Assembly: GCA_013362295.1 (NCBI GenBank)
Contig: JABFWJ010000219.1
Span: forward strand, 1-17,361
Source of the DNA: Thermoleophilia bacterium
Lineage (GTDB): Bacteria > Actinomycetota > Thermoleophilia > Gaiellales > Gaiellaceae
Length of the DNA: 17,361 bases
Direction of reading: 5' to 3'
The position numbers and the translations under genes were made by a program. Positions 12,636-17,361 of the stretch are shown here, one piece after another. The notes under the pieces were generated by a model. It worked only from the letters and a program-made list of their open reading frames with translations. It did no database searches and was not told the origin of the DNA. Every line of letters starts with the position of its first letter. Positions within the stretch are counted from its first letter, which is position 1.

Positions 12636-15600
12636 CCGCGGTGGAGGCTCGCCAGCCTTGCGTGCGCGTACGACTCGAGCTGTGGCAGATCGCCGCAGAG
12701 CTTGCAGTCGAAGACGCGGACGCTGCCGTCGCGCGAGCCCGTGACGAGCTCCCAGCCGCGCGGCGAGAACGCGACGCTCGTGATCGGCGCCACGTTGCCG
12801 CGCACGAACTGGAGGAAGCCGCCGGATACGTCGGTCTCGCTCGCTGCCCAGAGGCCTGCCTTGGCCGGCCCGGCAGTGGCGATCCAGCGCCCGTCGAGGC
12901 TGTAGGCGACGCCGCTCACGAACGCGGTGTGCCGGTGCAGCACCCTGACGTGCGTCGAACCGCCCGGCAGGGCGTCGATCGCCCAGACCCGCGCGTCGTG
13001 GTCTCTGCTCGAGCTCGTGAGCTGCTTCCCGTCGGGTGAGAACGCGAGCCCCGTGACGGTGTCGGTGTGACCGCGCAGCGACGCGAGCGGCCGGCCGGTG
13101 TGTGCGTCGTAGACGAACACGAGCCTGCCGGAAGAGGACGCGAGGAGCCTGCCGGTCGAGTCGAGCGCGACCGCTCCGAGGTTCGCGACCTTCGTCAGCG
13201 CGCGCAGTGGTCGGCCTGTCGCGTCCCACATTCGCACCACTCCGTCGGATCCCGCGGTCGCGAGGATTGCGCCGTCGTCGCGGAGTGTCGCGTCGACGAG
13301 CTGTGAGCCGTGGTCGACTGTCACGGACGCGGCCTCGCCGCCGCCCGGGTAGAGCCGCACCTTCCCGTCCTTCGTCGCGACCATCAGGACGCCGTCACGG
13401 GCCCAAGAGGCCGCGACCACCGGCGAACCGACGGCGAATGTCCGGAGCGGCCTCCCGCTCGGGCGCTGCATGAACACGGTCCCATCCGCGCTGCCGCTCG
13501 CGATCACGCGCCCGGTCGGGTCGAACGCGACGGCAGTTGCCGCCGCGTCGAACTTGTGGATCCCGCGGAGTCGTCCCTCTCCGTAGGGGTCCCACATCCG
13601 CACCCCCGAGCTGCCGGCAGTCGCGACCGTCCTGCCGTCCGGCGAGAACACGGCCATCCGGAGCGGCCCGGCCTGCCCGAGCAGGAGCTCCTTGCGCTGA
13701 GCGGCCCCGGTCACAAGGCCGCTTCCGTCACTGCTCGCGGCGACGAGGCTCTGGCCGTCCGGCGAGAATGCGACCGAGACGACCGACGCGGATGGGCCCT
13801 CGATGATGTCCAACGGCCGGCCGTCGAGAGCCCAGCGCCGCGCGCGCCCATCGATGCTGCCCGTGGCGACCTGGTCGCCGGCCGGGCTGAACGCGACCGT
13901 GAGGATCTGCCCGGCGTGGCCCTCGAGCGTCGCCTTGAGCTCTTCCGTGCGCGGGTCCCAGATGCGGCCGGTGGCGTCACGGGAGCCGGTGACGATCAGC
14001 GAGCCGTTCGGGCCGAACGCGGCGGACGTGATCTCCTGGCTCTGGGTGAGCGTCGAGATGAGAGTCCCGGTGGCGGCCTCCCAGACGCGGGCCGAGGGGC
14101 TGTTCTCGATCGTGACGATGAGCGAGCCGTCGGGGCTGAACGACGCGGCCCGCGCCGTCCGCTGCGTCGGGAGCGTGTGCAGGAGCACACCGCTGCCCGC
14201 GTCCCAGAGGCGGGCGCTGTTCCCGCCGGAGGTGAGGAGCAGGCGTCCGTCCGGCGAGTATTGGATCGAGCGCACGGGGCCGCCCTGGTCGAGGACGCGC
14301 TGCGGCGCGTCGGGCGCGTCGAGTGCCCAGACGCGGATCTTGCCGTCGCTCGCCGCGGTCGCGAGCGTCAGACCGTCCCGCGCCCACGCGACGCCGTTCA
14401 GTGGCGCGCCGTTTCGCAGCGTCAAGAGCCGCTTGCCGCCGGCGGCGTCGAAGACGCGTGCCTGGCCCGCGCGGTCGGCGACGGCGATCCGCGTGCCGTC
14501 GGGGCTGTAGGCGGCCTGTGTCGCGGCGCCGGCGGTCGGCAGCTCCGCGAGCACGTTCATCGCGCGGAGCGCGGAGCGCAGGACCTGTTCGGAGCCTGTC
14601 GTCTTCGCGATCCGGGTCGAGCGCAGCGCGTCCCGCACGCTCGCGACGGGATCGGTCAGGAGCTCGGCCAGGGCGCGCTGTTCCAACAGGCCCGCCCTCG
14701 CGCGCTCTGTCGCGATCCCCTCGCTTCTTTCCGCTGCCAGCGCCGCCTTCGTCTCTCGGCGCGCGATTTTGGAGGCATGGAGCTCCCTGGCGGCACTCGC
14801 TTTGGCGCTCTTCGTCAGCCTTGCCAGTGTGTGATTCTGCTTCGTCATCGTCTTGCCCTCGGCGAGAAGCTGCTCGTTCTTCACGCGCACCTTGGCCGTT
14901 TGCGCGTCTGCATGCTTTGCGTTCCGGTCTGCGCGGGTCTGTTGCCTGCGCTCCTCGTCCGCGATCTGCTCGTTCTTCCTGCTGAGCCGCCGGTAGCGCT
15001 GCTGGCCGAGCTGGGCGCTGTGCCGCGCTCGCCGCTCGCTCCGGGTCGCCGCCGTCGCCACCCGAGCCGCGTGCTCGGCCTTCGCCTGCTGCGCGAGCGC
15101 GAGCTCGGTCTGGTGGCGCGCCGTGCTCCGCTGCGACAGCGCATAGGCCGCCAGCGCGCTCATCAACGCGAACGCAGCGAGCGCGACGCCGGCGACGACC
15201 GCGAGTCGCCGCTGCCGCCGCCGTGCCTCGGCCCGCTCTCGCGCGAGCGCGGTCTCGGCCTCGTGCTTTGCCCGCCAGGCGAGCACCGCGCCGGCAAGAA
15301 CATCGTGGTAGATCTCGTAGCGATCGCCGGCGTGACCGTTCTCGCCCGTTGGCCGCAGGATGCGCTCGCGCGACAGCGACGAGAGGACGGGCTGAACGTC
15401 AGACTCGTCGACGCGCGCGAAGCTCGCGAGGTCCGCTACGCCGTGCGCGATCTTCGCGCCGGACGGCGTGACGAGGCGGTCGAACATTCCCGCCGCCACG
15501 TCACGCTGCTCCGCGGTAAGCGCGTCCATCGCATGGGCCAGGTGGTCCTCGACGATTCGCTGCGCGCCGCCCAGTTCGGCCAGCGTCGCCAGCCGCAAGA

Positions 15601-16459
15601 CGTCGGAGTGCCGACCGCGCTCGACGTCCCAGAGCCTCTGCATCACGAGCTGGAGGTACGGCGTCTCCACCCGCGAGCGGTCCTCCACGACCTCGCCGAC
15701 CGTTCCGCGGCCGATCAGCCCCGGATCGATCCGCCCCGCGGCGACCTCGCCGAGCACCGCGTCGACGAGCTCGGGCTCGATCGACACCTGCTCGTGCTGC
15801 AGCTCGTTGTACCGCTCGAGCGGGCCGAGGATCGCTGCGCGCCCGCCCGCGCGGTCGAGAAGGTCGAGCCGCAGATAGTTCGAGAAGAGCCCGGGAATTC
15901 GCGCCTTGAAGACGTCGAGCTTCGCGAGCTCGTCGTCGCGGATGCCGAGCACAACGTTGACCCGGAGGCCGGGCCTCGTGACGAGCTCGGGCAGGACATC
16001 CAGCAATCCGCCTTCCTCGTGGTAGAGGAAGAGCTCCTCGAACTGGTCGAGCACGAGGCACAGCTCGCAGCCGAGCGCCGCCGTCCACGAGTCGAGACGG
16101 TCGACGAAGTCGCCCGGGGCGTCGCCCGGATCGCCTCCGAAGGCCTCGGCCAGCGCGCGACGAGCCGCGTCCTCGATGCCCCCGAGCGGGTCGCCGGCCC
16201 ACGAGCTGAAGTAGGCCACGGCCACGGGCTCCACCTGGGTGACACCGCGCAGCGAGCGGGCGACTCCCGCGCGGAGCAACGAGCTCTTGCCGACGCCGCT
16301 CGGCCCGTAGAGAACCGTCAGTCGAGTTGCGAGCGCGTTCGCCGCAACGATCTCCGTGTCACGTTCCCGCCCGAAGAAGAAGAGCGCGTCGAGCTCGCTG
16401 TCGGTGAACGGGCTGAGGCCCTTGTACGGCGTGCGGACCGCCTCCGCGACGATCGTCAT
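12632..16459 (-). CDS. Membrane-anchored nSTAND NTPase with coiled coil and WD40 propeller(s)
   Basis: This 1275-residue protein has the design of a STAND-class signalling switch. The N terminus is typical of the nSTAND1 family: YKGLSPFTDSELDALFFFGRE (residues 12-32), with Walker A YGPSGVGKSSLLRAG (51-65) and Walker B LCLVLDQFEELF (133-144). A winged-helix-like region (about 225-400) ends in YEIYHDVLAGAVLAWR (381-396). An arginine-rich stretch (408-418) precedes one hydrophobic helix (419-441). Then comes a charged alanine-rich coiled coil (about 442-600), and about 15 WD40 repeats fill 645-1275. ATG 16459 overlaps the SIR2 stop as ATGA, and the N terminus PYKGLSPF supports this start over upstream options. 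NTP-driven oligomerisation and control of the SIR2 partner is inference from family logic. No protease, kinase or nuclease domain is fused. Domain calls are firm; the biological trigger is unknown. Confidence 0.92.
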   Translation of the reverse strand: MTIVAEAVRTPYKGLSPFTDSELDALFFFGRERDTEIVAANALATRLTVLYGPSGVGKSSLLRAGVARSLRGVTQVEPVAVAYFSSWAGDPLGGIEDAARRALAEAFGGDPGDAPGDFVDRLDSWTAALGCELCLVLDQFEELFLYHEEGGLLDVLPELVTRPGLRVNVVLGIRDDELAKLDVFKARIPGLFSNYLRLDLLDRAGGRAAILGPLERYNELQHEQVSIEPELVDAVLGEVAAGRIDPGLIGRGTVGEVVEDRSRVETPYLQLVMQRLWDVERGRHSDVLRLATLAELGGAQRIVEDHLAHAMDALTAEQRDVAAGMFDRLVTPSGAKIAHGVADLASFARVDESDVQPVLSSLSRERILRPTGENGHAGDRYEIYHDVLAGAVLAWRAKHEAETALARERAEARRRQRRLAVVAGVALAAFALMSALAAYALSQRSTARHQTELALAQQAKAEHAARVATAATRSERRARHSAQLGQQRYRRLSRKNEQIADEERRQQTRADRNAKHADAQTAKVRVKNEQLLAEGKTMTKQNHTLARLTKSAKASAARELHASKIARRETKAALAAERSEGIATERARAGLLEQRALAELLTDPVASVRDALRSTRIAKTTGSEQVLRSALRAMNVLAELPTAGAATQAAYSPDGTRIAVADRAGQARVFDAAGGKRLLTLRNGAPLNGVAWARDGLTLATAASDGKIRVWALDAPDAPQRVLDQGGPVRSIQYSPDGRLLLTSGGNSARLWDAGSGVLLHTLPTQRTARAASFSPDGSLIVTIENSPSARVWEAATGTLISTLTQSQEITSAAFGPNGSLIVTGSRDATGRIWDPRTEELKATLEGHAGQILTVAFSPAGDQVATGSIDGRARRWALDGRPLDIIEGPSASVVSVAFSPDGQSLVAASSDGSGLVTGAAQRKELLLGQAGPLRMAVFSPDGRTVATAGSSGVRMWDPYGEGRLRGIHKFDAAATAVAFDPTGRVIASGSADGTVFMQRPSGRPLRTFAVGSPVVAASWARDGVLMVATKDGKVRLYPGGGEAASVTVDHGSQLVDATLRDDGAILATAGSDGVVRMWDATGRPLRALTKVANLGAVALDSTGRLLASSSGRLVFVYDAHTGRPLASLRGHTDTVTGLAFSPDGKQLTSSSRDHDARVWAIDALPGGSTHVRVLHRHTAFVSGVAYSLDGRWIATAGPAKAGLWAASETDVSGGFLQFVRGNVAPITSVAFSPRGWELVTGSRDGSVRVFDCKLCGDLPQLESYAHARLASLHRG
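12635..14530 (-). repeat. WD40 repeat region (about 15 diverged units)
   Basis: Units of about 40 residues recur, each with a SPDG-like turn (SPDG, SPAG, GPNG, ARDG, SPRG), a G/S-x-D-G turn and a terminal W/F-D strand. Examples are SPDGRLLLTSGGNSARLWD and SPRGWELVTGSRDGSVRVFD. Fifteen can be counted, enough for two seven-bladed propellers plus one extra unit or closing strands. The units are well diverged in protein and DNA, so this is not a recently expanding repeat array of the kind seen in some fungal NLR genes. Confidence 0.85.
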
Positions 16460-17361
16460 CGCACAGCTCCTTCCAACGTCGTGTCGGCGAGACGGGCACG
16501 CAAGATCGAGACGAACTCGTCGAGCCCGCGCGCGCTCGGCTCGACGCCGCGCTTCTTCCAGAACTCGCGCTCGACGACTCCGGCCGCAGGCTGGACCGCC
16601 CATGACCGGTAGTCGACCTGCCCGTCCGACCACAGCCGGTGCAGGAACACGCGCAGGCTCCAGTCGAGCAGCCCGTACCCGAGGAACAGGAAGTGGCTTC
16701 GCCGCAGGCGCGCGGCGAGCGTGACGGGAAGGACGCCGGCGAGGCCGGTCTCGGCGAGGTATGCGATGTGGTCGTCCTCACTCACGACGAAGCTCTCCGA
16801 CGCGCGGGCCGGTGCGCGGTCGACCTCCCCGTGGATCTTCAGGATCACGGGCCGGCGCTCGAGCGGCACGTCGGCGTACGCGTTCGGAAGCTGAATCACG
16901 CGTTCGTCGCCCTCCGCCGACCGGTGCAGGAACTTGCCGCGGTCGCGCCCCAGCGAGATGTACGAGACGACGTCGTACTGCTCGCCGGTCTCGTCGAACG
17001 CCTGCTCGAGCGCACGATCGTAGTGGGTCGTCACGATCAACTGCTGCGGCGCGCCCAGGTCCCGCAGGGCCGGAGGAAGCGCGGCCAGCAGGCGATGCAC
17101 CGGCTGCGGTTCGTACTCACGGTCGAAGATGTCGTGCAACTCGTCGTAGAGCGGGCCGATCCCGCGCGTGACGACGATGTACTGCGCGACCTTCGCCAGG
17201 TCGCCGGCGTGCTCACGCGGCGCATCGAAGGTGCGCGCGAGGTAGGCGGCAAGCTGGTCGCGAGCCGGCAGATGCGCATCGCCGCCTCCGTTCAGCGGCA
17301 CGCCCGTCCCGAGCACGGGCACGAGCCGCCCGGCCAGCATCGCGACCCAGATCTCATCCGT
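16456..17361 (-). CDS. SIR2-like (SIR2_2-type) protein, probable NADase effector; 5' end at or beyond window edge
   Basis: The protein has the layout of the SIR2-like family found in bacterial defence systems. Numbered from ATG 17340, it shows the nucleotide-binding loop VPVLGTGVP (7-15), LIVTTHYDRALEQAF (101-115), LKIHGEVD (167-174) with the candidate catalytic H170, and HFLFLGYGLLDWSLRVFL (216-233). These match the G-x-G, T-T-N-Y-D, x-H-G and G-Y-s-x-x-D signatures of SIR2 NAD-hydrolysing domains, except that the usual Asn of TTNYD is His (H106). Relatives such as ThsA and DSR2 degrade NAD+ upon phage sensing. The frame is open to the right edge and reads TDEIWVA before M1, so the true start probably lies outside. 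The stop overlaps the NTPase start by 4 bp (ATGA), so the two are translated together. No transmembrane segment or second domain is visible. Confidence 0.88.
   Translation of the reverse strand, partial: TDEIWVAMLAGRLVPVLGTGVPLNGGGDAHLPARDQLAAYLARTFDAPREHAGDLAKVAQYIVVTRGIGPLYDELHDIFDREYEPQPVHRLLAALPPALRDLGAPQQLIVTTHYDRALEQAFDETGEQYDVVSYISLGRDRGKFLHRSAEGDERVIQLPNAYADVPLERRPVILKIHGEVDRAPARASESFVVSEDDHIAYLAETGLAGVLPVTLAARLRRSHFLFLGYGLLDWSLRVFLHRLWSDGQVDYRSWAVQPAAGVVEREFWKKRGVEPSARGLDEFVSILRARLADTTLEGAVR

Noticed and set aside
13310..16612. Plus-strand open frame of about 1100 codons opposite the NTPase-WD40 gene
   Set aside because: The minus-strand frame has clear Walker, winged-helix and WD40 motifs. 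The plus frame has only repetitive Arg/Glu/Asp composition, a mirror of the coding strand.
16460..16633. Longer N terminus (58 extra residues) for the NTPase gene
   Set aside because: It would overlap the SIR2 gene extensively, and the residues are Arg-rich with no similarity to the family. ATG 16459 gives the ATGA coupling and the expected N terminus.

Overview
The window is high-GC bacterial chromosome (roughly 70% G+C by eye, with strong G/C bias at third codon positions). The order smc, ftsY, ffh, rpsP, khpA, rimM, trmD, lepB, rplS, rnhB, yraN, comM, dprA is the conserved housekeeping block of Actinobacteria. The compact overlapping genes, and single-domain genes tucked between the core ones, suggest a deep-branching actinobacterium, perhaps Thermoleophilia/Gaiellales. 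The class-level placement is inference; no 16S rRNA is present.

Region 1 (1-1498) holds the 3' end of smc, a small nucleotidyltransferase-like gene overlapping it by 4 bp, and a 142-bp gap. That gap carries two head-to-head copies of a 31-bp palindrome whose differences are mostly compensatory.

Region 2 (1499-7858) is the protein-targeting and translation block. ftsY and ffh (SRP receptor and SRP GTPase) flank a GNAT acetyltransferase. Then come rpsP, khpA, a calcineurin-like phosphoesterase, rimM, trmD, lepB and rplS. Most junctions are 4-8 bp overlaps or gaps of a few bases, so this is probably one or two operons. Their products build and mature ribosomes and tRNA and move proteins through the membrane.

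Region 3 (7928-12597) is a DNA-processing block: rnhB, a YraN/UPF0102 nuclease-fold protein, a DNA-methyltransferase-like gene, comM and dprA. The last two act on incoming single-stranded DNA in natural transformation. The methyltransferase is the accessory element among them.

Region 4 (12598-17361, minus strand) is clearly accessory and convergent with dprA. It holds a SIR2-like gene (running off the right edge) translationally coupled through ATGA to a 1275-residue protein. That protein has an nSTAND-type NTPase, a transmembrane helix, a coiled coil and about 15 WD40 repeats. The pair has the logic of an NTP-dependent immune or conflict system: SIR2 effector, STAND switch and propeller sensor. 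It is the best candidate in the window for an undescribed system.

Several genes at likely transcript heads (ftsY, ffh, rnhB, comM) have no Shine-Dalgarno sequence but have a TANNNT hexamer 6-9 nt before the start codon, which suggests leaderless mRNAs. I saw no tRNA, rRNA, CRISPR array or insertion sequence. No stretch over 300 bases lacks a gene.
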